Positions 14,955 to 23,730 are shown, numbered from the stretch's first letter. The stretch is 64,000 nt of DNA from Phycisphaerales bacterium (GCA_040221175.1 JAVJVK010000013.1:62001-126000), one strand, 5' to 3'. Translations and numbers: made by a program. The notes: a model not told the origin generated them from the sequence alone.

Positions 14955-16522
14955 CGCCCGCGCTTGGGATCGAACGCCTCGCGCAGTCCCTCGCCCACGA
15001 AGTTCAGCGCCAGCAGCGTCGCGCCCAGCAGCAGGCACGGGAAGAGGATGAGCCACCACAGGCTCTCGTAGGGGTTCAGCTCGTTCAGCCCGTCGGCCGC
15101 CAGGTTGCCCCAGCTGGGCAGCGGGGGCTTCACACCGATGCCCAGGAAGCTCAGGAAGGACTCCTGGAGAATCGCCAGCGGGACCGTCAGCGTCGCGTAC
15201 ACAATGATCGGCCCCAGCAGGTTGGGCAAGAGGTGCACGAAGAAGATCCGCCGCGTGGGCGCGCCGGCCGAGCGGGCCGCCTCGATGTAGGGCATGCTCT
15301 TGAGGCTCAGCACCTGGCCGCGGATGACGCGCGCCATCGTCAGCCAGCTCACGCCGCCGATGGCCACCAGCAGCACGACCAGGTCCAGGAACAGCATCGT
15401 CGAGTCGCCAAGCTTCCGGGGCGGGCGGGCGCTCAGCGCCATCGCGTCCAGCACGGCGCCGTTCGAGAGCACGGGCGCGCCCTCGGGGTTGGCTTCGTCT
15501 GGATTGGTCTCGTCTGGAGCCGCCCCCGCGTCGGCCGCGGCCTGGACCACGCCGGCGACGGCGTCCTGCAGGCCGAGCCGATCCGCCAGTTGGTCCAGCG
15601 GCGAGCCGGCCTCGAACGGCTCGGCCCGCCACGTGCTGACGTCGCGCTCGCTGGCGTTCTGGCCCAGCACGTCCAGCTCGCGCGCATCGGTCCAGGCCGT
15701 GCGCGCCTTCTGCTGGTTGACGTACTCGTCGATCGCCGCGTCGCTGGCGACCGCCAGCAGCACGACCAGCAGGATGTACGGCAGGCCGAAGAGCACGTCG
15801 ACCACGCGCATCATCGCCGCGTCGGTCTTGCCGCCCGCGTAGCCCGAGATCGCGCCGTACAAGGTCCCGATGAACACGCTGATGAGGGCGGCGCTCAGGC
15901 CGATCCCAAGCGAGATCCCCCCGCCGGTCATCACGCGGTACAACAGGCTGCGCCCCAGCACGTCGGTGCCCAGGATCATCGACACGCGGTTGCCGTCGTA
16001 GACCCAGTGCTCGGCCATGGCGTCGGCCAGTTCCCCCTCGGTTGCCTGCCGGGCCTCGCGCTCGGTCACGCTGAATTCGGCCGCAACCTGGTCGACCGCC
16101 TCGGCCGGCACCAGCGCGTTGAGCTTGAGCGCACTCTCTTCGCCCACGGCCCACCACGGCGGCAATCGCCCGTACTCGGCGCTGCCCGCGTTGTACCGCG
16201 CCACGCTCGAGCCCTCGCTCACGCCAGGGTAACTCGGTGACGCCGGGTTGAGCGTCCAGAACAGGCCAAGCAGGCACACCAGCAGCGTGACGGCCAAGAA
16301 ACCCATGCCCAGCATGCCCGCCCACGAACGCGTGAGGGGGTTGTCACGCTCCACCGGTGGCGCCGCCATCGCGGGCACCGACTTCGCGTCGGCGTGCACG
16401 GGCGCGTTGGCGGCCTCGGTGATCTCGCCGGGCAGGTTCGGCGGGATCGCCTGCCCTCTCTCGGGAAGGGGCCCCGGGGGTGGGTCGAGATTCGGTCGGT
16501 CCTCGCCGGGCGTGTCGCGCAT
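14948..16522 (-). CDS. OppC/DppC-type ABC transporter permease (last gene of amidoligase operon)
   Basis: A 524-residue binding-protein-dependent transport permease. The first about 65 residues are a Pro-rich cytoplasmic extension. The first membrane helix is at about 70-90, and the permease core starts near residue 185 (GTDVLGRSLLYRVMTGGGIS). The EAA loop that contacts the ATPase is clear (YIEAARSAGAPTRRIFFVHL). About 100 extra hydrophilic residues are inserted inside the core (about 270-370), and an extra periplasmic segment follows helix 1, so it is far longer than OppC (about 300). No OppA, B, D or F gene is beside it. It lies 47 bases after the small gene at 16570-17013, on the same strand as the amidoligase genes. 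A peptide or amino-acid amide substrate is inferred from family and context. Confidence 0.85.
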   Translation of the reverse strand: MRDTPGEDRPNLDPPPGPLPERGQAIPPNLPGEITEAANAPVHADAKSVPAMAAPPVERDNPLTRSWAGMLGMGFLAVTLLVCLLGLFWTLNPASPSYPGVSEGSSVARYNAGSAEYGRLPPWWAVGEESALKLNALVPAEAVDQVAAEFSVTEREARQATEGELADAMAEHWVYDGNRVSMILGTDVLGRSLLYRVMTGGGISLGIGLSAALISVFIGTLYGAISGYAGGKTDAAMMRVVDVLFGLPYILLVVLLAVASDAAIDEYVNQQKARTAWTDARELDVLGQNASERDVSTWRAEPFEAGSPLDQLADRLGLQDAVAGVVQAAADAGAAPDETNPDEANPEGAPVLSNGAVLDAMALSARPPRKLGDSTMLFLDLVVLLVAIGGVSWLTMARVIRGQVLSLKSMPYIEAARSAGAPTRRIFFVHLLPNLLGPIIVYATLTVPLAILQESFLSFLGIGVKPPLPSWGNLAADGLNELNPYESLWWLILFPCLLLGATLLALNFVGEGLREAFDPKRGRR

Positions 16523-16569
16523 GGGCCGCTTCCCCCTTCACGCCCCGTACGCCAGTACGGGGCCGGGCC

Positions 16570-17013
16570 TCAGGCGTCGGCCTTGGGCGTAAAGCTCGCG
16601 CCGTCGAGCACGGCGAAGGTCACCATGTCGCCCACCTTGAAGTCGCTGGCGTGCTGGCGTTCGTCGGTCAGCGTGCAGTGGAACGGCACGCCCGCGTCGA
16701 CGATGATCGTGTCGGCCGCGTGCCCCACGATGCGCCCCTGCACCCGCCGCGGCCGGCCGATGACCGGCTCAACGTACAGGCCCCCGCTGGGCACCGGATC
16801 GACCCGACGCGCCCGGGCCTGGATCGTGCCGAAGACCTTGTCGCCCGGCTCGGCCTTCACCGGCGCCGTCGGCAGCAGGTGCAGGTCGTAGCTGGTGTTG
16901 GCAAAGCCAAGGCGGACGTGGGCCGGCCGGGTGGCCGTAGCGGCCACGGCCTCGCGAAACGTCGCGCGGGCAAGCCCGGGGGCGATCTTGGTGGTCGGGG
17001 CGGGGTGGATCAT
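16570..17013 (-). CDS. Small hypothetical protein in the amidoligase operon
   Basis: A 147-residue protein with no recognised family. It lacks a signal peptide and membrane helix. The sequence alternates short hydrophobic strands with charged turns (HVRLGFANTSYDLHLLPTA, DKVFGTIQARARRVDPVP, RRVQGRIVGHAADTIIVDAG, FKVGDMVTFAVLDGASF), which suggests a compact beta-barrel such as an OB-like fold. It starts 23 bases downstream of the amidohydrolase stop and ends 47 bases before the OppC-like gene, so it is probably part of the same transcript. A ligand-binding or structural role is possible; nothing in it points to catalysis. Confidence 0.65.
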   Translation of the reverse strand: MIHPAPTTKIAPGLARATFREAVAATATRPAHVRLGFANTSYDLHLLPTAPVKAEPGDKVFGTIQARARRVDPVPSGGLYVEPVIGRPRRVQGRIVGHAADTIIVDAGVPFHCTLTDERQHASDFKVGDMVTFAVLDGASFTPKADA

Positions 17014-17036
17014 GGCCCAGTCTACGCCCGGAACGC

Positions 17037-17792
17037 TCAGCCGATCGCCGGCTTGACGGAAGGGGCGAGCACCGCAGACAGCGCCCGAACCAGCACGTCG
17101 CCCACGTGCCGCCGGGCGTTCATGCCGGCGATCAGGCCCTGACGCACCTCAACCTCGGCGCCCGCGTAGTAGTCCCCGGGGAACTTCCCGCGCAGCCACG
17201 TCGTCAGCCCGTCGTCGGTGCCCTTGTACGGCTCGTTGAACGGCAGCCGCCACGCGGGCTCGAGCATCGCAAGCTCGGTGTTCCACGCCTGGCAGATCTC
17301 GGCCTCGCTTTCGCGATCCGGGTCGAACAGCAGCGAAACTTCCAGCTCCCGCACGCGGCCGTCGAGTTCGTCCGTGCATGAATGCACGCCCACGTGCAGC
17401 ACCCGCCGGCCCGCGCCAATGGCGTCGCCCACCACCCGTTCGACGCTGCCGCGGTGGCGCTCGTAATAGTCGCGTGTGATGATCGCCTTGGTCGCGTCAT
17501 CCAGCCCCTGCGTGTACCTGCTGAAGAGCGTGCCCGAGTCGGGCGAGCGGTTGGGCTCCACGAGCAATCGTGTGAACGTGCACGCCACCAGCGGCCAGCT
17601 CGTGACGCACGCCATCCGCTGGGCCACGCCCAGGGCGCCGATGTCCCACCCGCGGTGGCTGGCCAGCACGTCGTCGGCCCCCTTGAACAGGTATGCATAT
17701 GCCGGGGGTACGTCGTGCCCGCCATGCTCGCAGGACAGGACCACCACCTCGGGCGCCCACGTGGGTTCGTCACGCACGGAACAGCGTCCCAT
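17037..17792 (-). CDS. N-formylglutamate amidohydrolase family protein
   Basis: A 251-residue member of the N-formylglutamate amidohydrolase (PF05013) superfamily. These are metal-dependent amidases related to carboxypeptidases. Family motifs are VVLSCEHGGHDVPPAY near the N-terminus, SHRGWDIGALGVAQ, RLLVEPNRSPDSGTLF, and HVGVHSCTDELDGRVRELEV with the later Asp and Glu of LLFDPDRESEAEI. In operons with an RLAN ATP-grasp ligase and a GCS2 ligase, this enzyme is thought to hydrolyse or trim the amide product. The ATG at 17792 overlaps the upstream GCS2 gene by 23 bases; a GTG at 17777 is an equally possible start. Confidence 0.85.
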   Translation of the reverse strand: MGRCSVRDEPTWAPEVVVLSCEHGGHDVPPAYAYLFKGADDVLASHRGWDIGALGVAQRMACVTSWPLVACTFTRLLVEPNRSPDSGTLFSRYTQGLDDATKAIITRDYYERHRGSVERVVGDAIGAGRRVLHVGVHSCTDELDGRVRELEVSLLFDPDRESEAEICQAWNTELAMLEPAWRLPFNEPYKGTDDGLTTWLRGKFPGDYYAGAEVEVRQGLIAGMNARRHVGDVLVRALSAVLAPSVKPAIG

Positions 17793-19035
17793 CCCGGAGA
17801 CAGTCGGCCAGTTCGCGGTACACCTCACGCAGCTCGTTTCGCGTCGGATATCGCTTGATCGCCCCGCCGATGCGTTTGGACAGGGTGCCGGCGTTGAGCA
17901 GGCGGCCCATCACCGCCGTGTCCTCGTGGCCTTCGGGCATCACCTGCTCGGCCAGCCGCTGCCACAGGTCCTTGGCCCACACCAGCGAGCCGCCGACGCC
18001 GTGGGCGTCCAGCAGCGATCGCTCGCGGATGCGCGTGCGCTCGGCCGTGCGGATGGTCTCCAGCAGCACGTCGTACAGCGCGTCGGTCGAGACCTTCTTC
18101 TGCTGTTCGTAGGGCATCCACCGCTCTTCCACGTGCGCCCGCACCAGTTCGCTCACCAGCCGAACGACGGCCAAATCGGCCGCGGGGCACTCCTGGATGT
18201 CCAGCAATCGCAGCTCGATGGCGCCGCGGTCGAAGCGCGCCATCGCGCCGCGCGCATTGGCGAACTCGTGCCGCAGCACGCCGGAGGGGTCCAGCGGCGC
18301 GAGCTGGTCGTACAGCTTTCCCAGGATGTCGCGCTCATAGCCCTCACGCGTGTACACCGGCTCGGGCACAACCTTGGCGGCCATGAGCGGCACGCGCTTG
18401 GAGTTGTTGCGGTAGTACTCCAGCCGCTGGTCGGCCACGGGGCTCCACCGGCCTTCGAGGATGGGCGAACTGGCCGCGATCGCAGGCACCAGTGGCAGCA
18501 CGAGCCGCAGCGCCGCATGCAAGCGCCCGAACTCCTCGTCGTTGCCGAAGGGCAGGTTCAGGTGCGTGCTCTGCAGGTTGCTCCAGCCGTGCCCCTGGCA
18601 GTTGAAGATGGCGTCGTAGGCCTTGTAGACCTCGGTGTACTCATGGGGCCACAGCCTGGTGTCTTTCAGTGGATCCATCCAGGGGTGCGCGCCCGTGGGC
18701 AGCAGCCGGCAGCCCATTTGTGCCAGCCTTTCGTTTGCGATGCCAACGTGCCGCTGAAAATGCCCTGCCAGACCATCGAGCGACGGTGCGGGCTTCTGCG
18801 TCTTCAGCTCCAGCACGTGCAGCACCAGTTCGTTCGACCAGCTCACCGGGCCGTCGGGCCCGTCGGGCTCGGCTTCGCCCACGCTCTGGTCGCCGTCGTT
18901 CATCATGGCAAAGAGCTCGTCGGCCACCGGCCGCACGTCGAGCGTCTGGGCATCGACGATCATGTACTCCAGTTCGACGCCGTACGCGCCGAACAGGCCA
19001 ATCGAGTTCCGCCACGCTTGGACCGCGCTACTCAT
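17770..19035 (-). CDS. GCS2-family carboxylate-amine (glutamate-cysteine-like) ligase
   Basis: A 421-residue ligase of the glutamate-cysteine ligase type 2 superfamily (glutamine-synthetase-like fold). It opens with GVELEYMIVD, which provides early metal-binding Glu residues, and continues with AHPWMDPLKDTRLWPHEYTE (shown here in part), GWSNLQSTHLNLPFG, LLPLVPAIAASSPILEGRWS in pieces, and the conserved IELRLLDIQECPAADLAV. The family activates a carboxylate as acyl phosphate and joins it to an amine. In this genomic setting it is expected to make an amide bond in a small metabolite or on a protein tail rather than glutathione. Its ATG overlaps the ATP-grasp stop by four bases (19032-19035). 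Confidence 0.9.
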   Translation of the reverse strand: MSSAVQAWRNSIGLFGAYGVELEYMIVDAQTLDVRPVADELFAMMNDGDQSVGEAEPDGPDGPVSWSNELVLHVLELKTQKPAPSLDGLAGHFQRHVGIANERLAQMGCRLLPTGAHPWMDPLKDTRLWPHEYTEVYKAYDAIFNCQGHGWSNLQSTHLNLPFGNDEEFGRLHAALRLVLPLVPAIAASSPILEGRWSPVADQRLEYYRNNSKRVPLMAAKVVPEPVYTREGYERDILGKLYDQLAPLDPSGVLRHEFANARGAMARFDRGAIELRLLDIQECPAADLAVVRLVSELVRAHVEERWMPYEQQKKVSTDALYDVLLETIRTAERTRIRERSLLDAHGVGGSLVWAKDLWQRLAEQVMPEGHEDTAVMGRLLNAGTLSKRIGGAIKRYPTRNELREVYRELADCLRDGTLFRA

Positions 19036-20486
19036 CGGGCTTCGAGCTCCCAGAAGAAGTGCTCCATGATCCGGCGATACAGCTCCATGCCCAGCACCTG
19101 ATCCTCCACGCCCGAATCAATGTTCGGGTTGTCGTTCACCTCGATCACGATCGGCTTGCCGTTCACTTCCTTCAGGTCCACGCCATACAGCCCGTTGCCC
19201 ATGAGCGCCGCAGCCTTCACCGCCAGCTTCACCACGTCGTTGGGCGCCTCTTCCACGGGCATGGTCTGCCAGTCGCCATACTTGGCGTTCGACTTGCCCC
19301 TGGTCTTGTGGTTGACGATCTGCCAGTGCCCGGGCGCCATTCCGTATCGGCACGCAAACAACGGCCGCCCCGCCAGCACGCCGATGCGCCAGTCGAAGTC
19401 CGTGGGCAGATACTCCTGCGCCACGATCAGGTCGGTGTGCTCGAACTGCGCATCAAGGACGGCATCGAGGCCTTCCTCGCCGTCGACGCGAGACACGCCG
19501 GCCGAGAATGAACTGTCCGGCTGCTTCAGCACGCACGGAAAACCCAGCGACCGAAGTCCCTCCACCGCGTTGTCGCGCGTCAACACAAGCGTGCGGGGCG
19601 CCGCCAGCTTGTGCCTGCCGAGCGTCTCGGCCAGGAACACCTTGTTCGTGCACCGCACGATCGACTGCGGATCGTCGATGACCACCATGCCCTCGGCCGC
19701 TGCCCGCCGGCTCATGCGATACGTGTAGTGGTCCACGTACGTCGTGTCGCGGATGAACAGCGCGTCGTATTCGGCGATCCGACCCGCGGCCGACTTGTCG
19801 ATCAGATCGCAGCGGATGCCCATCTTCTCGCCCGCCTCGATGAATCGCGAGAGCGCCCTCTTGTCGCTGGGCGGCATCGGATCGTCGGGATCGTGCAGGA
19901 TGGCAAGGTCGAATCGAGCCGCCGGAGACTCCTTGGCCTTCCGCGGGGCTCGACGCAGGTACCGCTCGGCTTGCTGCACCACGAACGAACGATGGCTTTC
20001 GGGAACGTCCGCCAGGCCGATCACGCGGACCGATGCAAGCCGCCAGTGCCCATTGTGCTCGAAGCGTGCCCGCAGCAACGGCGCCGGAAAAGCGTTGAAC
20101 AACGCCAGCGCCAGCGACTCGTGACCCTCGGCCATGTTGTGGCCAAAGTACACGCTCAGCTCGAAGGCTTCGCTCTTGATGCGCCGCAGGCTCTTCTGGA
20201 TCAACTCGTCAAGGTCGTCGCCCGCAAGTCTGACCACCGCAGCGAGCCGGATGTCCTGAATGGCCGCAACCGACGGCAGGCACCGATGCCCGCGTGCCTC
20301 GGCCAGCAGCGAGACGTAATAGCCCGACGCCTGGTAGCGAAGGCTCCGGCACAGGTTGAACACCTTGCGCCCGCGACCGTGCGCCAGTTGCGGGTCGGTG
20401 AGATACCGGTACGCGGAAACAGTCTCCGCGCCGGGCACGTCCATCGGGAAGCGCTTGGGCGAGTCAACGATCAACAAGGGTTTCAT
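19032..20486 (-). CDS. RimK-like ATP-grasp ligase with N-terminal RLAN domain
   Basis: A 484-residue protein. The first about 190 residues match the RLAN (RimK-like ATP-grasp N-terminal) domain (PLLIVDSPKRFPMDVPGAE, LCRSLRYQASGYYVSLLAEA, QDIR). The ATP-grasp fold follows: YDALFIRDTTYVDHYTYRMS, DDPQSIVRCTNKVFLAETL, the Lys of FPCVLKQPDSSFSAGVSRV, and the metal-binding terminus VIEVNDNPNIDSGVED. Relatives of RimK ligate amino acids, often glutamate, to carboxylates. The gene is translationally coupled to both neighbours (four-base overlaps at 20483-20486 and 19032-19035). The substrate is unknown. Confidence 0.92.
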   Translation of the reverse strand: MKPLLIVDSPKRFPMDVPGAETVSAYRYLTDPQLAHGRGRKVFNLCRSLRYQASGYYVSLLAEARGHRCLPSVAAIQDIRLAAVVRLAGDDLDELIQKSLRRIKSEAFELSVYFGHNMAEGHESLALALFNAFPAPLLRARFEHNGHWRLASVRVIGLADVPESHRSFVVQQAERYLRRAPRKAKESPAARFDLAILHDPDDPMPPSDKRALSRFIEAGEKMGIRCDLIDKSAAGRIAEYDALFIRDTTYVDHYTYRMSRRAAAEGMVVIDDPQSIVRCTNKVFLAETLGRHKLAAPRTLVLTRDNAVEGLRSLGFPCVLKQPDSSFSAGVSRVDGEEGLDAVLDAQFEHTDLIVAQEYLPTDFDWRIGVLAGRPLFACRYGMAPGHWQIVNHKTRGKSNAKYGDWQTMPVEEAPNDVVKLAVKAAALMGNGLYGVDLKEVNGKPIVIEVNDNPNIDSGVEDQVLGMELYRRIMEHFFWELEAR

Positions 20487-21295
20487 GACGTTTGGCCGTT
20501 GGCCTCCGAGACGGTTTTCTTCGGTTCGATGACGAGCAAGTTGGCGTCGTACGTCAGCACGCCCAGCATGATGGCCGGCACCAGGCGGGCAAGCGGAATC
20601 TCATAGCCCTGGACCTCGAAGCCCGGGTTGTCGGCAAGCGGGTCGGCCACGCGCACCATTCGAGCGGTTTCGTCGTAGCCATGGAGCACCACGAAGTGCC
20701 CCGATGGCTCGCCGCGAACGTCATCGTAATCGTCATTGGGCCCATACTCGCGCGCACACTTGTACAGGTACGTCGCACTGAGCCCGGTCAACACCGGTCG
20801 GCCAGAACTAATGAACCCCGACACCAACTCGCTCGTCAGGTCGTTGAACAGGATCTGACCGCCAAGCCGAACGAACTCCTGGTAGCTTTCGGTCGCCACC
20901 GGAAAGCGCATGTCTTCGTAGCTCTTGGCGGCCACCTGGGCCGCAAGCTTCTCGCCGAGCAGCCGCGGGTCCGCTTGGCCTAGAGCGTCGAACCACGTGG
21001 GATCGAACATCTGAAGATTGAACGTGTACAGCGAGGCCGAGTATCCCTGGGCCAGCGCGTGCACGCCCAGCATGACCGCCAGCGTGCCGCGACCGGCCCC
21101 GGCGTTGTTCAACGAACGCACCGACTCGATCACCGAGCCAAGCGGCCGCTGGTCGCCCCAATACCGATACACCGCGTGCAGGCAGGTCGGCCCGCACGTT
21201 TCGTCGTCCGGTTGGGGAAGCATGTCGATGTCCAGCTGCCGCGAGTGTGCGGGCGCGCCAGATTCGGGTTGTTCCACGGATGCACCGATCCCCAC
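20483..21295 (-). CDS. C39-like cysteine peptidase (first gene of amidoligase operon)
   Basis: A protein of up to 270 residues with a papain-like C39 fold. Catalytic features visible are the Gln/Cys motif LPQPDDETCGPTCLHAVYRY, the His of SGHFVVLHGYDE, and the Asp of VRVADPLADNP. The frame opens at a GTG (21295) with a poorly conserved leader of about 20 residues; a later GTG or the ATG just before LPQPDDETCG may be the true start. No signal peptide is seen, so it probably acts in the cytoplasm. It could cleave a ribosomal peptide or the amide made by the two ligases encoded downstream. The ATP-grasp gene overlaps it by four bases. Confidence 0.85.
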   Translation of the reverse strand: MGIGASVEQPESGAPAHSRQLDIDMLPQPDDETCGPTCLHAVYRYWGDQRPLGSVIESVRSLNNAGAGRGTLAVMLGVHALAQGYSASLYTFNLQMFDPTWFDALGQADPRLLGEKLAAQVAAKSYEDMRFPVATESYQEFVRLGGQILFNDLTSELVSGFISSGRPVLTGLSATYLYKCAREYGPNDDYDDVRGEPSGHFVVLHGYDETARMVRVADPLADNPGFEVQGYEIPLARLVPAIMLGVLTYDANLLVIEPKKTVSEANGQTS

Positions 21296-21409
21296 CCACG
21301 AGCCGGGCTATTCGGCGGGCCGACGCGATGTGCGTGGCCGCGCCCGGCGAGGTGTCGATAGTGTATATCGTCAACAGCAGCCGCGCTATTTCCAGCCTCG
21401 TGGATTCCC

Positions 21410-22558
21410 ATGCCAGATACGCAACCCAATCCCTCGCCCCAAGGCGGCTCGGTCGACATCGCCGGCTGGGCCTGGACCATGCTCGCCTTCGACATCGGCT
21501 TCCAGGTCGACCTGGACAGGGCCGAGCCCTGGGTGCAGGAAGCCACCCGCCGCCGCGTCGTCCGCGCACGCCGTCCGGCCCCGGTCTGGTTCGACTACAG
21601 CCCGCCGCCGTTGATGCTCGTGCTCTCGGGAAACCAGATTCCCCTGGCCGATGGCCCGTCGGCGCCGATGACCGATGCCAGCGTGGAACTGCTGCTCTAC
21701 GACTTCGGCGCCGCCCTGTTGACCTACCGGACCCCGCTGCCCACCTCGCTCGACCAGCTCCCGGCCCTGGCCTGCGCCCTGCACGACAACGCGGCTCTCG
21801 AGGCCGATGCCAGGGCCCATCTTGAGCGCATCATCGAGGCCATCGGCTCGGCCGTCGTCCGCCCCAAGCTCCACGAGGCCGTCGAGGACTACACCGTCCT
21901 TTCCATCGAGCAGTGGCCCGCCGACGCCAACCCCCAGGAATTGGCCAGGGACTTCCAGGCAACGCTGGCCATGGCGTTGGAGGCCGAGCGTGAACCCGTC
22001 TCGCACGAACAGGCCGAGCGAACGCTCTCGGGCCGCATCGCCTACACGGACAACGACCTGGCCATCATCGACTGGAACGCCGCGGTGCTCTTCGACAAGG
22101 AGCCCCAGGACGTCATCGCCGTCCTCCAGCACGCCAACGTCGAGCTGCTCGAGCTCCGCGTGCTCGACCAGGAGCTCGACGCCATCCTCGACCACGCCGA
22201 CGAAACCCTCAACGACCTCATCAAGCGTCGCATCTGGCCGGGCTTTGCCACCGGCCGCATCCTGGGCCGCGTCGCCGCCGCCCACACCGACGCCGCCGTC
22301 ATGTTCGAGGGCGTCAACAACGCCATCAAGCTCCTGGGCAACCAGTACCTGGCCCGCCTCTACCGCGTGGCCGCAAGCAGGCTCGACCTGCCCGCCTGGC
22401 ACGCCAGCGTCCGCCGCAAGCTCGAGGCCACCGACAACCTCTACGACAAGATGGAAGGCGTCGCCGGCACGCGCCGTCTCGAAACCCTTGAGTGGGTCAT
22501 CATCGTGCTCATCCTCGTCTCGATCGTCCTGCCCTTCACGCCCATCAATCCATACTGA
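21410..22558 (+). CDS. RMND1/DUF155-like membrane-anchored protein
   Basis: A 382-residue protein divergent from the amidoligase operon (114 bases between starts). The N-terminal 120 residues are mixed alpha/beta. The C-terminal half is helical with regular hydrophobic spacing (LFDKEPQDVIAVLQHANVEL, LELRVLDQELDAIL, KLEATDNLYDKMEGVAG). It ends in one transmembrane helix (LEWVIIVLILVSIVLPFTP, about 358-376). This helical bundle plus terminal anchor resembles the RMND1/Sif2 (DUF155) family, which is poorly characterised in bacteria. The match is by pattern only. Whether it works with the operon opposite is not known, though the shared promoter region is suggestive. Confidence 0.7.
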   Translation: MPDTQPNPSPQGGSVDIAGWAWTMLAFDIGFQVDLDRAEPWVQEATRRRVVRARRPAPVWFDYSPPPLMLVLSGNQIPLADGPSAPMTDASVELLLYDFGAALLTYRTPLPTSLDQLPALACALHDNAALEADARAHLERIIEAIGSAVVRPKLHEAVEDYTVLSIEQWPADANPQELARDFQATLAMALEAEREPVSHEQAERTLSGRIAYTDNDLAIIDWNAAVLFDKEPQDVIAVLQHANVELLELRVLDQELDAILDHADETLNDLIKRRIWPGFATGRILGRVAAAHTDAAVMFEGVNNAIKLLGNQYLARLYRVAASRLDLPAWHASVRRKLEATDNLYDKMEGVAGTRRLETLEWVIIVLILVSIVLPFTPINPY

Positions 22559-22573
22559 GCGGCGGCGGACGTG

Positions 22574-23014
22574 CTAGTTTGATCCCGGCAGCCTGGGCGG
22601 TGGCGGGGGATAGGGCGCCGGCGGAAGGTGCCGGGCAGCCTGCGGCTGCGCGGGCCCCGGTGCCGGCCGCTCGAACCACCACCACGTGAACGTGGACGCC
22701 AGCAACACCACCACGCCGAGGAACAGCAGTCGCTTTCGCGGCTGCCAGTCATACCGCTCGAACCGGCCCGTCCGCGTGGGCGTGCTGCGGAAGCCGCACT
22801 CGGGGCACAGGAAGCGATCATCGTCGACCGCCAACCCATCGAGCGAGTAGCGGCACTTGGGACAGTGCCGCCGGCGCGCGCCCACCGCGGCCCGCGCAAG
22901 GCGATCAAACAGCGCGAACACGATGATCGCGACCGCCACGAAGACCAGCCCCCGAGCGACGCCGACGTGCACCGACGGCGCTGCGAGGATTCGCTCGAGC
23001 ATGCTCGAGATCAT
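22574..23014 (-). CDS. Zinc-ribbon membrane protein
   Basis: A 146-residue protein with two membrane helices (about 18-38 and 94-112) flanking a cytoplasmic zinc ribbon: CPKCRYSLDGL and, after the loop, CPECGFRST. A Pro-rich tail follows (PPAPYPPPPPRLPGSN). Small proteins with this exact ribbon between helices are common in planctomycetes and have no assigned function. The start at 23014 is supported by GGGAG five bases upstream; an in-frame ATG at 23002 is the alternative. Confidence 0.75.
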   Translation of the reverse strand: MISSMLERILAAPSVHVGVARGLVFVAVAIIVFALFDRLARAAVGARRRHCPKCRYSLDGLAVDDDRFLCPECGFRSTPTRTGRFERYDWQPRKRLLFLGVVVLLASTFTWWWFERPAPGPAQPQAARHLPPAPYPPPPPRLPGSN

Positions 23015-23043
23015 GCCGTCTCCCGTCGTGGCGGTGAACCGTC

Positions 23044-23730
23044 TTAGCCGCAGCCCACCGCAAATTCGTTCTGGAACGCCAGGAAATCAAACAGCGTCAG
23101 CGATCCATCGCCATCGAAGTCCGCGATCGGGTCGCCCATGTCGAAAGCGTTCTGGAACGCAAGGAAGTCGAAGATCGTCAGGCTGCCATCGCCGTCGATG
23201 TCCGCCCGGCAGTCGATCTCGACGCGCTCGATGAACGCCGTGCCCTCGGTAAACGTGAGCGAGCCCACGAGGAAGCTCGGCGAGAGCGTGACGTCGCGAA
23301 TGTTGAAGAACGCCACGTCGTCGGCGCCGATGCCCGCGTCGAACGTCGCCGCGAAACGCACGGTGATGCCCGCCAGCGTCTCCTCGCCCATGAACGTCTC
23401 GCCGAGCACCTGAAACGGATGCGTGCCGGCGAGGTTGTCGACCTCCCCGGTCAGGAAGTCCGAAGACCCGGGCGAGAGCTGCTCGAGTGCGTCGGCCAGA
23501 GGCGTGGGATCGGGAAACAGCGAGCCCAGCACGACGCCGCTGCCCTGCACCATGCCCGAAACCTCGTAGCGGTACCGCGTGGCCGGAGTGATCGTGTCCG
23601 GAGCACTGCTCCGCGACACGTCGCGCCCGTCCTCAAGCCGGACGCCTGCCAGGTCGATCGAGACCGTCTCTTGGGCCACCGCCACACATCCGAGGCCAAG
23701 CACCGCCGCCATGCAGATCCGCGTATCCAT
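23044..23730 (-). CDS. Secreted protein with C-terminal GC-type dockerin pair
   Basis: A 228-residue exported protein. The signal peptide MDTRICMAAVLGLGCVAVAQ is followed by a beta-rich domain of about 150 residues (PATRYRYEVSGMVQGSGVVL, ITVRFAATFDAGIG). The C-terminus holds two dockerin repeats, [20 protein letters not shown] and ADFDGDGSLTLFDFLAFQNE, ending GCG. A Cys (IDCRAD) lies just before the first repeat. The start at 23730 is supported by GAGGAGGGGGC just upstream; the longer open frame to 23811 is rejected. Role unknown; probably a surface-attached component. Confidence 0.83.
   Translation of the reverse strand: MDTRICMAAVLGLGCVAVAQETVSIDLAGVRLEDGRDVSRSSAPDTITPATRYRYEVSGMVQGSGVVLGSLFPDPTPLADALEQLSPGSSDFLTGEVDNLAGTHPFQVLGETFMGEETLAGITVRFAATFDAGIGADDVAFFNIRDVTLSPSFLVGSLTFTEGTAFIERVEIDCRADIDGDGSLTIFDFLAFQNAFDMGDPIADFDGDGSLTLFDFLAFQNEFAVGCG

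Noticed and set aside
21345-21380. CGATA-GTGTA-TATCG inverted repeat between the amidoligase operon and the RMND1-like gene as an operator
   Set aside because: The arms are only five bases long and could occur by chance; not listed as a feature.
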